Of a DNA stretch of 64,000 nt, positions 28,738-37,631 are shown piece after piece (the stretch's first letter is position 1; every line of letters starts with the position of its first letter). The DNA is taken from the NCBI RefSeq assembly GCF_000423365.1, contig NZ_AUHV01000003.1, forward strand, positions 806,001-870,000. The letters run 5' to 3'. A program made the translations under genes and the position numbers. The notes beneath the pieces are model-generated. The model was given only the letters and a program-made list of their open reading frames with translations. It did no database searches and was not told the origin of the DNA. This DNA is from Maritalea myrionectae DSM 19524. GTDB lineage: Bacteria > Pseudomonadota > Alphaproteobacteria > Rhizobiales > Devosiaceae.

Positions 28738-29220
28738 TTATGGCAGCAACACGGTCACCGCACGGCGGTTCTGTGACCAACATGAAATATCGTCACAAAC
28801 TGCCACAGGACGCTCTTTACCAAAGCTCTTGGTGGTGATGCGTGTGGAACTCACACCACGGCTAACCAAATAGTTGACAGCAGCACTGCCCCGACGTGCA
28901 CCCAACGCGATGTTGTATTCGCGGGTGCCACGCTCATCGGCATGGCCTTCAACCAAAACTCTGTATTGTGAATATTTCTGCAACCAAACGGCTTGCTTGT
29001 CCAAAGTCGCACGGGCTTCGGCAGTCAATACTGAGCTGTCGGTCTCAAAGAACACACGGTCACCAACAGCAACCAAAAATTCTTGCGGTGTGCCGGGCTG
29101 AGCCTGACCTGGCCCCAAATTGCCAACACCTGCGTCTGGTGTACGCGCACAAGCAGCAACAAATGCCACCAACGCCACCATTGTAATGCCTTTCAAAAGG
29201 CGCATCATATTATTTGCCAT
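28738..29220 (-). CDS. pal: peptidoglycan-associated lipoprotein
   Basis: Outer-membrane lipoprotein of 160 aa. The lipobox ends VAAC, giving a lipidated Cys. A short linker leads to an OmpA-like peptidoglycan-binding domain with VLVEGHADERGTREYNIALG and the conserved ARRG segment. With TolB and TolQRA it links outer membrane, wall and inner membrane during division. ATG at 29220 is preferred because AAGGA lies 8 nt upstream; the ATG at 29226 is too close to that site. Confidence 0.95.
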   Translation of the reverse strand: MANNMMRLLKGITMVALVAFVAACARTPDAGVGNLGPGQAQPGTPQEFLVAVGDRVFFETDSSVLTAEARATLDKQAVWLQKYSQYRVLVEGHADERGTREYNIALGARRGSAAVNYLVSRGVSSTRITTKSFGKERPVAVCDDISCWSQNRRAVTVLLP

Positions 29221-29381
29221 GGACATGGTCCTTAATAGCTCCAGAAAAGGTCGAAATTGATTGACCCGGTTATACCCTTATTTATCTTAATTTGGGGTTT
29301 GTTAACGCGGTTAATGCGGTCTTAATCCGGCTATTTTAAGGCGAAAAACGCCCAATTCCGTTGCCTAAATGCAACCCGCAA

Positions 29382-30206
29382 TCAATTCGTGTAATAAATA
29401 AATGATCGCATAGATAAGCTGCCCATATCAAACTGGTCATTAAAGAACGCCAATTGATCCTTTTCATCCACCAAGCCAGCGCAATAAAAGGTGGGTGCAA
29501 AATGCTCCACGCTCGGATGCGCTTGTGGCAGCAGGCTACCATATTGCTCCGGATCCGCCATCTCGCCAAAATTGCGATCAATGAGATATTGCGAAACCTT
29601 TTGGTCAAACTCCTGCGCCCAATCAAACGCCTCAACGTCGCGCGAGATTGCCCGCAAATTATGCACCAAATTGCCGCTGCCCAAGATCAGTACCCCGCGA
29701 TCACGAAGCGCTTTAAGGTCGCGCCCTAAAGCAAGTTGCCCGGCAAAATCCAAATCCCGATTGATCGAGATTTGAAACACGGGAATATCCGCTTCCGGAT
29801 AAAGATGCCGCAACACCGCCCAGGCACCATGATCCAACCCCCACTCCTCAGTGGGGATCGCCGCATGGTTTTTGAGCATGAGCGCCACATCATGCGCCAG
29901 TTCTGGCGCACCAGCGGCAGGATATTGCACATCAAACAAATCCTGCGGAAAGCCATAAAAATCATGAATGGTTTTGGGCATTGCCCCCACATGCACCAGC
30001 GTGGAATGACGTGTTTCCCAATGGGCCGATATGCACAATATGGCTTGTGGCCGTGCCAGCTTTTGCCCCAGTTGCTGCCAGCTTTGCGCAAACGCATTAT
30101 CCGTGATGGCATAAAGCGGATTGCCATGCCCCAAAAACACAACGGGCGCCCGCTCTGCCGGCGCCAATTGGTCAAGCATTTGATCAAATCGCAAAGAATT
30201 TAGCAT
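29382..30206 (-). CDS. class III extradiol ring-cleavage dioxygenase (YgiD/DODA-like)
   Basis: Cytoplasmic, probably metal-dependent dioxygenase of 274 aa of the LigB/DODA family. Seen: VVFLGHGNPL with the first His ligand, ISAHWETRHS, the segment GLDHGAWAVLRHLYPEADIPV, and GSGNLVHNLR. Family members cleave catechols such as 4,5-DOPA; the true substrate is unknown. It is inserted between tolB and pal, which are normally adjacent, on the same strand. It is flanked by about 90 bp (30207-30295) and 160 bp (29221-29381) of non-coding DNA. Confidence 0.85.
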   Translation of the reverse strand: MLNSLRFDQMLDQLAPAERAPVVFLGHGNPLYAITDNAFAQSWQQLGQKLARPQAILCISAHWETRHSTLVHVGAMPKTIHDFYGFPQDLFDVQYPAAGAPELAHDVALMLKNHAAIPTEEWGLDHGAWAVLRHLYPEADIPVFQISINRDLDFAGQLALGRDLKALRDRGVLILGSGNLVHNLRAISRDVEAFDWAQEFDQKVSQYLIDRNFGEMADPEQYGSLLPQAHPSVEHFAPTFYCAGLVDEKDQLAFFNDQFDMGSLSMRSFIYYTN

Positions 30207-30295
30207 GTTCGCCTTCCTGACCCACAGCCAAAGTGCTGTGTCTGTTCGAGCTAAGCACCTTAGCGCAACCGGTCAAGAAGGCACAATTTTGTGCC

Positions 30296-31609
30296 TTAAC
30301 CCAATAGCGGCGACCAGGTTGGGTCCGACGCATAAGTTGGTGTCTCAATCCGCCGCTCGTTCCGGCCCCACACATCAATCGTGTAAAGCTGCGGTCCGCT
30401 GTCGCCACCCGGGTCTTTGAAATACATCAATACCCGACCGTTCGGTGCCCAGGTTGGCCCTTCCATCAAGTAACTTGACGAAAGAACGCGCTCACCCGAA
30501 CCATCAGGCCGCATGGTGCCAATATGGAATTGACCATCCTTTTGCTTGGTGAAGGCGATCAAGTCACCCTTGGGCGACCAGACGGGCGTTGAATAACGGC
30601 CATCACCAAAACTAATACGCTGTGCACCGCCACCATTTGCGCTCATCACATAAATCTGTTGTGAGCCACCGCGGTCACTTTCAAAGGCAATGCGTTGACC
30701 ATCTGGAGAAAAGCTGGGGCTGGTATTGATCGACGCACCAGATGTCAGTTGCATCGGCTTGCGCTGCTGCAAATTCATCAGATACAGATTTGTGTCGGCC
30801 CCCGTGGTGACGCTGAATGCCAAGTGGCTGCCATCGGGCGAAAACCGCGGCGACAAAGTCATCTTGCCAAAATCTGCCACGCGCTGCTGCTGACCTGTCG
30901 ACAAATCCAACAAATAAATCTGCGGCACGTCACCGGAAAAATTCATATAGGAGAGCATGTTGCCCGTGGGCGAATAGCGCGGCGTCAACACGATTGAGCC
31001 GCCATCCGTCAGATAACGGTTATTCGCCCCATCCTGATCCATAATCGCCAGGCGCTTAACCCGGTTGGCCTTGGGGCCGCTTTCTGCCACATAGACCACG
31101 CGGGTATCGAAATACCCATCCTCACCAGTCAATGTTTTGTAGACCGCATCCGACAAGATATGCGCCACCCGACGCTTATTGTTTTCGTCGGCGGCAAAGG
31201 AACGGCCAAAGCCTTCTTCACCCGCGACCACATCCCACAAGCGCACATCCGCACGGATTTGCCCGCCCGTGCGCTGTACAGAACCCATCACCAACGCATC
31301 AGCGCCCAATTGCCGCCAGGCCCCAAACTCAGGTGTTTGGTTCACATCACCCATTTTCAACGGCATCTGCTCGGTTGGATAAGGCGCAAAAAGGCCAGAA
31401 CCGCGTAAATTATCGATCACGATTTGCGTCAGTTCACTGCCCAATTGTGGATCGGCAGAGCTGAAAGTCGGCACCCCAATCGGCATCGGTTCAAAGTCAC
31501 CGCCTGTGACCACAATTTTCACCAATGCTGCTGCAGGTTGCGCAAATAGGCTGGCCCCCATGCTGGCAGCACCCAGTTTCAAGGCATTTCGACGCGAGAA
31601 TGTTATCAT
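30296..31609 (-). CDS. tolB: Tol-Pal system beta-propeller protein TolB
   Basis: Periplasmic protein of about 437 aa that binds Pal and TolA. After the N-terminal domain come five to six WD-like TolB propeller repeats with runs such as [26 protein letters not shown] and [16 protein letters not shown]. The export signal carries [11 protein letters not shown], a twin-arginine pattern, suggesting Tat rather than Sec export. ATG at 31609 is preferred (AGGAG 6 nt upstream); another ATG lies 6 bp earlier. Confidence 0.94.
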   Translation of the reverse strand: MITFSRRNALKLGAASMGASLFAQPAAALVKIVVTGGDFEPMPIGVPTFSSADPQLGSELTQIVIDNLRGSGLFAPYPTEQMPLKMGDVNQTPEFGAWRQLGADALVMGSVQRTGGQIRADVRLWDVVAGEEGFGRSFAADENNKRRVAHILSDAVYKTLTGEDGYFDTRVVYVAESGPKANRVKRLAIMDQDGANNRYLTDGGSIVLTPRYSPTGNMLSYMNFSGDVPQIYLLDLSTGQQQRVADFGKMTLSPRFSPDGSHLAFSVTTGADTNLYLMNLQQRKPMQLTSGASINTSPSFSPDGQRIAFESDRGGSQQIYVMSANGGGAQRISFGDGRYSTPVWSPKGDLIAFTKQKDGQFHIGTMRPDGSGERVLSSSYLMEGPTWAPNGRVLMYFKDPGGDSGPQLYTIDVWGRNERRIETPTYASDPTWSPLLG

Positions 31610-31665
31610 TTCCATCTCCTATTCCGCCCCTTTAACGCATAACTCGGACCGGCTTTGCATATAAT

Positions 31666-32700
31666 CTATCTCAGATCCCGTGGATCAAATGTGACATCAA
31701 CCTGACGCCACTCTTCATATTTTTCAGCCGCCAATTGATAAGGCCCGCACCGACGCACCGCACGTTGCGCCGCGGACGCGGTGGCCTGGCCAACCTGACC
31801 GGATATTGAAATATCCATCACTTGCGGCGTGCCAGCAACCGAACCATCACGATTCAAATCAACCAAAAGCCGCACGGTCAAGCCATCCTCATCCAAGGCA
31901 GAAATCGGCGGGTTCCAGCATTTGCGCATTTGCGCAGCCAAGGCCGCCCGCTCTGATTGGGTCAACCGAGCCGCTGTACCACTGGTTTTGCCAGCCGTTT
32001 TCTGTCCGCCCTGTCCGGTGGTGCCACCACGGCTTTCTTCTTTGTTGATGATATCGGAAATCTTGTCCGCTTCTTCGCTTTGCTTTTCCTGTTGTGCCCG
32101 TTCCGCTGCAGCTTGCTTTTGGCGCTCCGCCTCCTGCGCGGCAAAGACTTGCCGCGCTTTTTCAACCGCACTGGTGGCCGCTGGCGGCGATGGCGGCACA
32201 GGCGTTGGCTCCGGCGCAGGTTCTTCGGTCACCACAGGTTGCTCGGTCGGCTCTTCAACAGGTTCTGGTGTCGGCTCCTCAACTGGGGCTGGCGCACTTG
32301 GCTCCACCTGTTCCGGCTGTGGCTCAGGCTCAACCGGCTCCGGTGTAGGTTCGGGCGCGGGGGGCGTTGGCGGCGTCGGTTCAGGCGCAGAATTATCTGT
32401 GGGCGCTGGGCTTGGGTCCGGCGTGTCTTTCGGCGTCACCTGATCTTCTTGCGTGTTGCCCGTTGGCTCCGCCAGCTCAGCAGGTGTATCCGTATCCACT
32501 GCAGACGGCGTCTCCGTCTCGATCACATTGCTGTCGAGCGAGCCTTGCCGAATATTGGAAAATTCTTCAATCGGCACCAACTCAATCGGGATCGCCTCAA
32601 TCTCTTGCGGATCAAACGCATCAGCCTGGCCAAAGGACATCAGCCCAACAGCAATCAAGGCGGCGTGTGAAACCGCAGATATGGTGATCCCCAGGCGCAT
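31666..32700 (-). CDS. tolA: TolA envelope protein
   Basis: Inner-membrane protein of 344 aa: an N-terminal helix (about 6-24), then a Pro/Glu/Thr/Ala-rich extended region (about 85-180), a charged helical stretch (QAAAERAQQEKQSEEADK), and a C-terminal domain with MRKCWNPP and a second Cys, matching TolA domain III. The middle segment is a Pro-Glu repeat rather than the Ala/Lys-rich helix of enteric TolA. It sits between tolR and tolB, 2 bp after tolR. Confidence 0.9.
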   Translation of the reverse strand: MRLGITISAVSHAALIAVGLMSFGQADAFDPQEIEAIPIELVPIEEFSNIRQGSLDSNVIETETPSAVDTDTPAELAEPTGNTQEDQVTPKDTPDPSPAPTDNSAPEPTPPTPPAPEPTPEPVEPEPQPEQVEPSAPAPVEEPTPEPVEEPTEQPVVTEEPAPEPTPVPPSPPAATSAVEKARQVFAAQEAERQKQAAAERAQQEKQSEEADKISDIINKEESRGGTTGQGGQKTAGKTSGTAARLTQSERAALAAQMRKCWNPPISALDEDGLTVRLLVDLNRDGSVAGTPQVMDISISGQVGQATASAAQRAVRRCGPYQLAAEKYEEWRQVDVTFDPRDLR

Positions 32701-32702
32701 AT

Positions 32703-33152
32703 TTACTGAACCTGTTCCTGCTCGGTAATAAGCCCGATTTTGCTATAGCCGGCGCCGGACAATTGTCCCATCACCTGCATAACGGTGCCATAGTCGGCCA
32801 CATTGTCACCGCGCACATAGATGCGCTCTTCAGTGCCATTGACGGCCACTTCGTCGAGCTTGGTCAACAGCGTTGCACGATCGACCAACTCTTCCAGCAC
32901 ATAAATCTGACCATCAGCGGTCACCGTCACGGTAACGGGCTTGCTTTCAGTGTTGAGGCTTTTCGCCTCGCTCTGCGGCAAATCGATCGGCACACCAACG
33001 GTGAGCAATGGTGCCGCCACCATAAACACAATCAGCAACACCAACATCACATCCACAAGGGGCGTGACGTTAATCTCACTCATTGGTTGTGAACGGCCGC
33101 GGCGTCTGCCGCGCCGCGCACCACCTGCGCCGCGTGAAACACCCATACCCAT
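32703..33152 (-). CDS. tolR: TolR (ExbD-family) protein
   Basis: Protein of 149 aa with a basic N-terminus, the ExbD/TolR segment SEINVTPLVDVMLVLLIVFMV whose Asp is the proton-channel residue, and a periplasmic domain. It forms the motor with TolQ. Start and tolQ stop overlap as TAATG at 33152. Confidence 0.95.
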   Translation of the reverse strand: MGMGVSRGAGGARRGRRRGRSQPMSEINVTPLVDVMLVLLIVFMVAAPLLTVGVPIDLPQSEAKSLNTESKPVTVTVTADGQIYVLEELVDRATLLTKLDEVAVNGTEERIYVRGDNVADYGTVMQVMGQLSGAGYSKIGLITEQEQVQ

Positions 33153-33856
33153 TATTGTTGCTCCCGGCTTTCCAACTGGCGGGTCAGGATCGATGAAAAC
33201 TCATCCGCGAACCCTTCCAAACGACCAATCAATTTATTGGCGTCGGATGAAAGCTTGTTGTAGGCAATCACCGCTGGGATCGCAGCCAACAGGCCAATGG
33301 CCGTGGCGAACAACGCCTCAGCGATGCCCGGCGCCACAACCGCCAAATTGGTGCTTTTAGAGGCAGCAATAGATTGAAACGAGTTCATGATGCCCCAAAC
33401 CGTGCCGAACAGGCCCACAAATGGCGCGGCAGACCCGACCGTGGCCAAAAAGCCCAAGCGCGATTCCAGCACGTCACTTTCACGGCCGATGGTAATATCC
33501 AACACCTTATCCAAGCGCTGTTGCACCCCGATATAAGAAGAAGCGCCCTGCTCATGGCTGCGCTTCCATTCCTTCATCGCGGCCACAAAAACCGCACCCA
33601 TGCCGCGCGGGTCTTCGTCCGATAGACGTTGGTAAAGATCTTCAAGTGATTGCCCAGACCAGAAATTCTTTTCGAATTTGTTCATGGCCCGTTGCGCCCG
33701 GCCATACATCACGCTTTTTTCAATGATGATGGCCCACGTCCAGATCGAGGCCGCGAGCAGCCCAAGCATAACCGCCTTCACCACCCAATCCGCAGCCCAG
33801 AACAATGCAAAAAGCGACAGATCGGCCGAGCCGTGCGCGGCGAGTTCTGCTTCCAT
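33152..33856 (-). CDS. tolQ: TolQ (MotA/TolQ/ExbB proton channel)
   Basis: Inner-membrane channel protein of 234 aa with three helices. The conserved block LATVGSAAPFVGLFGTVWGIM lies around residues 130-150. It is the first gene of tolQRAB. In this genome it is separated from ybgC by the TetR/DUF418 pair, so its promoter should lie in 33857-34055 (199 bp), where I see no other feature. Confidence 0.95.
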   Translation of the reverse strand: MEAELAAHGSADLSLFALFWAADWVVKAVMLGLLAASIWTWAIIIEKSVMYGRAQRAMNKFEKNFWSGQSLEDLYQRLSDEDPRGMGAVFVAAMKEWKRSHEQGASSYIGVQQRLDKVLDITIGRESDVLESRLGFLATVGSAAPFVGLFGTVWGIMNSFQSIAASKSTNLAVVAPGIAEALFATAIGLLAAIPAVIAYNKLSSDANKLIGRLEGFADEFSSILTRQLESREQQ

Positions 33857-34055
33857 GATTTTCCCCTAATCCTTCACATACTAAGCGGTAAGCCTGACAC
33901 AACTCACCCGTTGCTTTTGGCATGACGGGCAAATTTGTCAAATTTAAGAAGTCACAACCCAACATTGCTCGATTGTCACTTCAGCTTAATGCTTTACGCC
34001 GTCCATGGTTCATTTATGGTTAATAAAACCTTGCTGAACGGGGAATGAATGTGGT

Positions 34056-35102
34056 TTAGCCGCAAATTTTGCGCATAAGACTTTCCAAGAGGCCGCGTTT
34101 GAACCGCAACGACCAAAAATAGGCGAATATGATCGCGATAGTGCAAAACACCCCCGAAGCGATCCAGACATGTTCGACAGGTTGGTTTTCGAGCATCCCC
34201 AACGCTTCCAACATCCCCATGCCCAGCGCTATATGCGCAATATAAAGGGTCAGGGTTTGCTGCCCAGCGGGCTGTACATACCGCAGGAGTTTCATCCGCA
34301 AAAGGACCGGTGCAACCAGCAAACATGTCCCAATCAAAAAGGCAGCGCCGCTGGCCCCCGCCAGCATATAAAGCGGCGTTGGCGGAATGGGCGCTGTACC
34401 AAACAACAGCGCAAGTTCGGGAACGGGTGCAGCCTGTTGCAGCGCAGTCGCCAACATCTCAACGGTCAGATAGAAGACGAGCCCGCCGACCGCCAGCCCC
34501 CATTGTAATTTAATTGAACCCAGCGCCCGACGGCTGAGCCAGATGCCGAAAGCCAAAAAGCTGAGCCAAGGCAAAGCAGGATGCCAACCATTAAAGAGGA
34601 GATTGCGGACAAAACCTTCGATGGTCCAAAAATCCAGATAGCTATTGGTGCCCCAATCCCAACCTGCATCATAATTGAAAAACAACAGCCCGATCATAAA
34701 GGCGAGATTGATGCCCACAATGGCAAGCCACAGCCCCCGATTGTTCAGCGTCAACAACCACGCGGCAAACAGGAAATAGATCGCGTAATAGTGAATAATA
34801 TCAGCCGGCAAAATCAGCATATTGATCAAGCCAATGGCCAACAAAAATCCGGCGCGCTTAAGCAAAAGCAGATTATTCACACCGTTTTCGAATGCCAAAC
34901 CAAGCCCGACGCCTGCCAAAACGACAAAGCTGGCGGCAGCGCGCCCTTCCAACCCATAAATCAGCTTATGGGCAAGGCTTTCGCCTAGCTCGGGCCAGCC
35001 CATCACCAAGTTGAAATTGACCACCACCATACCGATAAAGGCGATGAGTCGCGCCAAATCCAAACCATCAAGCCGCGTGCCGGAAGCCTTCACATTAACC
35101 AC
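34056..35102 (-). CDS. DUF418/DUF1624-like membrane protein
   Basis: Integral membrane protein of about 348 aa with eight to ten helices. The N-terminal RLDGLDLARLIAFIGMVVVNF resembles the start of DUF418 and acyltransferase-3-like proteins. The late motif QTLTLYIAHI is typical of DUF418. No substrate is known. The start is probably GTG at 35102, 6 nt after AAGGAT; an ATG at 35138 would place the TetR operator (35118-35135) inside the coding sequence. It is divergent from, and presumably controlled by, the TetR gene at 35177. Confidence 0.75.
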   Translation of the reverse strand: MVNVKASGTRLDGLDLARLIAFIGMVVVNFNLVMGWPELGESLAHKLIYGLEGRAAASFVVLAGVGLGLAFENGVNNLLLLKRAGFLLAIGLINMLILPADIIHYYAIYFLFAAWLLTLNNRGLWLAIVGINLAFMIGLLFFNYDAGWDWGTNSYLDFWTIEGFVRNLLFNGWHPALPWLSFLAFGIWLSRRALGSIKLQWGLAVGGLVFYLTVEMLATALQQAAPVPELALLFGTAPIPPTPLYMLAGASGAAFLIGTCLLVAPVLLRMKLLRYVQPAGQQTLTLYIAHIALGMGMLEALGMLENQPVEHVWIASGVFCTIAIIFAYFWSLRFKRGLLESLMRKICG

Positions 35103-35117
35103 AATCAAATCCTTTTC

Positions 35118-35135
35118 AATGAACGTTCGTTCATT
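35118..35135. promoter_or_regulatory. TetR-type operator
   Basis: AATGAACG-TT-CGTTCATT, a perfect 8-bp inverted repeat with a 2-bp centre. It lies in the divergent region between the DUF418 and TetR genes, and its sequence is typical of TetR-family operators. Confidence 0.7.
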
Positions 35136-35176
35136 CATTTGGCGATTGATTTGAATTTTGCAAGAGGCTAAGAAAA

Positions 35177-35743
35177 ATGATGGATAAAAAAGAGCTGACC
35201 AAAAGAGAACAGGCCAAACGCGCCAAGCGACAACTGATCCTTGAGAGCGCAATGGATTGCTTTGTTGAACAAGGGATCGCGCAAACCGGCATTCGCGACA
35301 TCGCCGACCACGCCGAGATCAGCTTGGGCAATCTTTATAATCATTTTCGGCGTAAAGACGAACTGATCGCCGAGATCGCCCAGATTGAAGCGCAGGCCTT
35401 AGCGCCGCTGATCAGCGAACTGCAAACTGCTCTCCCCACATCCGCCGATCTGAAGCCATTTATCGACGCCTATTTACGCCAAATATCATCGCCCGCCCAT
35501 GCAATCCTGTCTGTTGAAATATTGGCCGCAGCCATCCGTCAGCCAAAACTGGCCGAACCCTTCGAGGCCAACCGAAAGGCCATGACCAAGGCACTGGTTC
35601 AGAACACCCAGGCGACGACGGCGGATTTGGAAATGCTGCTGGACGCCACAGAGGCGCTCGGCATGCGCTGCGGTTTGGAACAGCGCAAACCGAGACGGGC
35701 TGAGAAATCAGCCCTGTATAGATTGGCGGAAACGCTAACCTAG
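35177..35743 (+). CDS. TetR-family transcriptional regulator
   Basis: Regulator of 188 aa. The N-terminal helix-turn-helix includes AMDCFVEQGIAQTGIRDIA and ISLGNLYNHFRRKDEL; the C-terminal ligand domain is unassigned. It is divergent from a DUF418 membrane gene with a shared operator, suggesting autorepression and control of that gene. Its stop overlaps the convergent ybgC stop at the palindrome CTAG (35740-35743). Confidence 0.9.
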   Translation: MMDKKELTKREQAKRAKRQLILESAMDCFVEQGIAQTGIRDIADHAEISLGNLYNHFRRKDELIAEIAQIEAQALAPLISELQTALPTSADLKPFIDAYLRQISSPAHAILSVEILAAAIRQPKLAEPFEANRKAMTKALVQNTQATTADLEMLLDATEALGMRCGLEQRKPRRAEKSALYRLAETLT

Positions 35744-36162
35744 CCGCCGAACCGCGCGCGCAAACGTTCGGGCAGGCGCGTGGGACGGCCATTGGCTTTC
35801 ATGGTCACGGCCACCACTTTTGCCCGCGTGATCACGTCCTCCCCCCGGCGCAAAATCTGTTCCAGAATAAAGCGACTGCCCTTCATTTCCAGCACGGACG
35901 TTGTGGCCTCCAGAATATCATCAATATGCGCAGCGCGATCATAATCGATCTGCATGGAGCGGACCGCAAAAGCGATCCCCTCCTGTTCAAACAATTGTTG
36001 GTGGTGCACATCATGGGCCCGCAAAAACTCAGTGCGGGCACGCTCAAAAAACTTCAGATAGGCCGCATGATAGACATTGCCGGAAAAGTCGGTGTCTTCA
36101 TAGTAAACCCGGACGGGAAACACATGTGACCCATCCGCCTGCAGCGCACCGCCAAATTGCAT
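35740..36162 (-). CDS. ybgC: YbgC-type acyl-CoA thioesterase
   Basis: Hot-dog thioesterase of 140 aa. The signature VRVYYEDTDFSGNVYHAAYLKFFERARTE is split here by the catalytic Asp and matches the YbgC family. In many proteobacteria it heads the tol operon and acts on acyl-CoA linked to phospholipid metabolism. Its start overlaps the stop of the upstream gene as TAATG. The next minus-strand gene would be tolQ, but the TetR/DUF418 pair is inserted. Confidence 0.93.
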   Translation of the reverse strand: MQFGGALQADGSHVFPVRVYYEDTDFSGNVYHAAYLKFFERARTEFLRAHDVHHQQLFEQEGIAFAVRSMQIDYDRAAHIDDILEATTSVLEMKGSRFILEQILRRGEDVITRAKVVAVTMKANGRPTRLPERLRARFGG

Positions 36163-36617
36163 TATTCAACCACCTTTGCACACGAGCTATCGCCCACCCC
36201 TTCACAGGGACGGAACGTCAATATTTCGGTTTCACTATCATCTTCGAACACGGCTTGCACCGTGATGGTTTTTGCCGTGCCCGGCTCCAGCGTCAGGGCA
36301 ATATCGTCAATGCCACCGTCACTGGGGATCATAAACGGCGAATCCGGAATACAGGCTGGCATGTCGAATGTCTGGTCCAGACTGTCTGCATTGATCGAAT
36401 ATCGGATTTCCTTCAACCGACAGCGCGACGTGAGCATATTCGTGAAATAAATAAACTGCCGCCCATCATATTCACGAAACGCCACCCACCCTGATTTGTT
36501 CGCGTCCAGCATCATCTTGAACATGGACACCTCCGGCACGCCAGCTTTGTCTTGCGCTAAACCACCCGTCGGCAGCGCCAACCCAGCCATCATCACCAAA
36601 GCCAAAAATTTCTTCAT
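36162..36617 (-). CDS. small secreted protein, unknown function
   Basis: Protein of 151 aa with a clear signal peptide (MKKFLALVMMAGLALPTGGLAQ). The mature part is a soluble domain with four Cys: a pair around SRCRL and ACIP, and two near the C-terminus (RPCEGVGDSSC). Disulfides in the periplasm are likely. I do not recognise the family. The ATG at 36617 gives the signal peptide. The gene overlaps ybgC at TAATG and follows the Nudix genes by 16 bp, so it belongs to the same operon. Confidence 0.75.
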   Translation of the reverse strand: MKKFLALVMMAGLALPTGGLAQDKAGVPEVSMFKMMLDANKSGWVAFREYDGRQFIYFTNMLTSRCRLKEIRYSINADSLDQTFDMPACIPDSPFMIPSDGGIDDIALTLEPGTAKTITVQAVFEDDSETEILTFRPCEGVGDSSCAKVVE

Positions 36618-36633
36618 AAGCCCTCTCCCAATT

Positions 36634-37119
36634 TCAGCCATCAAACACAATGTGCAGCGGCAACGGCGGCAGGTCAATAAAATGGCTATGCAAAGCGCGC
36701 GGTTGCAGATCAATATTGGCCAGCACCGTGGGAGAAAGTTCTATCCAGCGATAGCGATAATGCCGTCCCTCTTCCTCCAGATGATGACAATCTTCCCCCG
36801 TAACAAACCGCACTTGCGGCGGACAGTCGGCGACATAATAGAAGGCCAATTCGTGATAGTGCTCACCCGCCAGATCAAAAAAACTTTCGGCGATGATATG
36901 CGGGGCGTCCACCTCAATCGTTGCATCCAGCTCTTCGCGAAATTCGCGCTTTAGCCCTTCAATCGAAGTTTCGCCGCGCTTAGGCCGTCCGCCGGGCAAA
37001 AACCAGAAATCGATGCCGTCAAAAGTGGTGCAAAGAAGGTGATTATGCTGCCGGATAATCGCTGCGCTGCGCACATTAAAATGCGCGGTGGAGGTGCTGA
37101 AGCTCAGATCAACCGACAT
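36634..37119 (-). CDS. Nudix hydrolase (second of a tandem pair)
   Basis: Protein of 161 aa with a complete Nudix box, GX5EX7REXXEEL, read as GRPKRGETSIEGLKREFREEL. The substrate is unknown, probably a nucleotide or dinucleotide phosphate. It is closely similar in layout to the adjacent gene at 37123 (same N-terminal VRSAAIIR / VRCAGIIR, HELAFYY / HEFAFYY), so the two are tandem paralogues separated by 3 bp. Confidence 0.88.
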   Translation of the reverse strand: MSVDLSFSTSTAHFNVRSAAIIRQHNHLLCTTFDGIDFWFLPGGRPKRGETSIEGLKREFREELDATIEVDAPHIIAESFFDLAGEHYHELAFYYVADCPPQVRFVTGEDCHHLEEEGRHYRYRWIELSPTVLANIDLQPRALHSHFIDLPPLPLHIVFDG

Positions 37120-37122
37120 GGA

Positions 37123-37614
37123 TCAATAATCCGGGTCGACAACACATTCATGCACAAAACCTTGCGGCAATTCCGCCACCCGCGTGCGCATGGAAAAGGG
37201 GTGCAGATTGATTTCAGCCAAGGCATCCGGCGCGGTATGCACCCACTCAAAACTAAGGACTTTGCCATCATCTTCGCCGGTGATGCACACCCCCGGCTGA
37301 AAGGGCACGTGCAGGGGTTTGGCCACTTCATAATAAAAGGCAAACTCGTGAAACCGTTTGCCATAACGCCAAAAGAAATTCTCGAGCATATAGCGCAATT
37401 GCGGCGTTTCGATCTGGGCGTTCAGTTCTTCATCCATTTCACGATGGATCGCGTCTAAAGAGCTTTCCCCGCGCTGCACTCGCCCGCCGGGCAGGCAGAC
37501 AAAATCATCATCATCTTCACGCACCACCAACAAATGGTCTTCGTGCCGAATAATCCCGGCGCAGCGAACATTGACCCGCTCATTGCCCTCATCAAACGTC
37601 AAATTGCTCATCAA
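37123..37614 (-). CDS. Nudix hydrolase (first of a tandem pair)
   Basis: Protein of 163 aa with Nudix box GRVQRGESSLDAIHREMDEEL. The Asp replacing Arg before the EE pair (REMDEEL) is a mild departure from consensus REXXEE, but the key Glu residues remain. It is paralogous to the next gene. It probably shares a transcript with the upstream metallophosphoesterase (17 bp gap). Confidence 0.87.
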   Translation of the reverse strand: MMSNLTFDEGNERVNVRCAGIIRHEDHLLVVREDDDDFVCLPGGRVQRGESSLDAIHREMDEELNAQIETPQLRYMLENFFWRYGKRFHEFAFYYEVAKPLHVPFQPGVCITGEDDGKVLSFEWVHTAPDALAEINLHPFSMRTRVAELPQGFVHECVVDPDY

Positions 37615-37631
37615 TTATTTCCTAAAACAAA

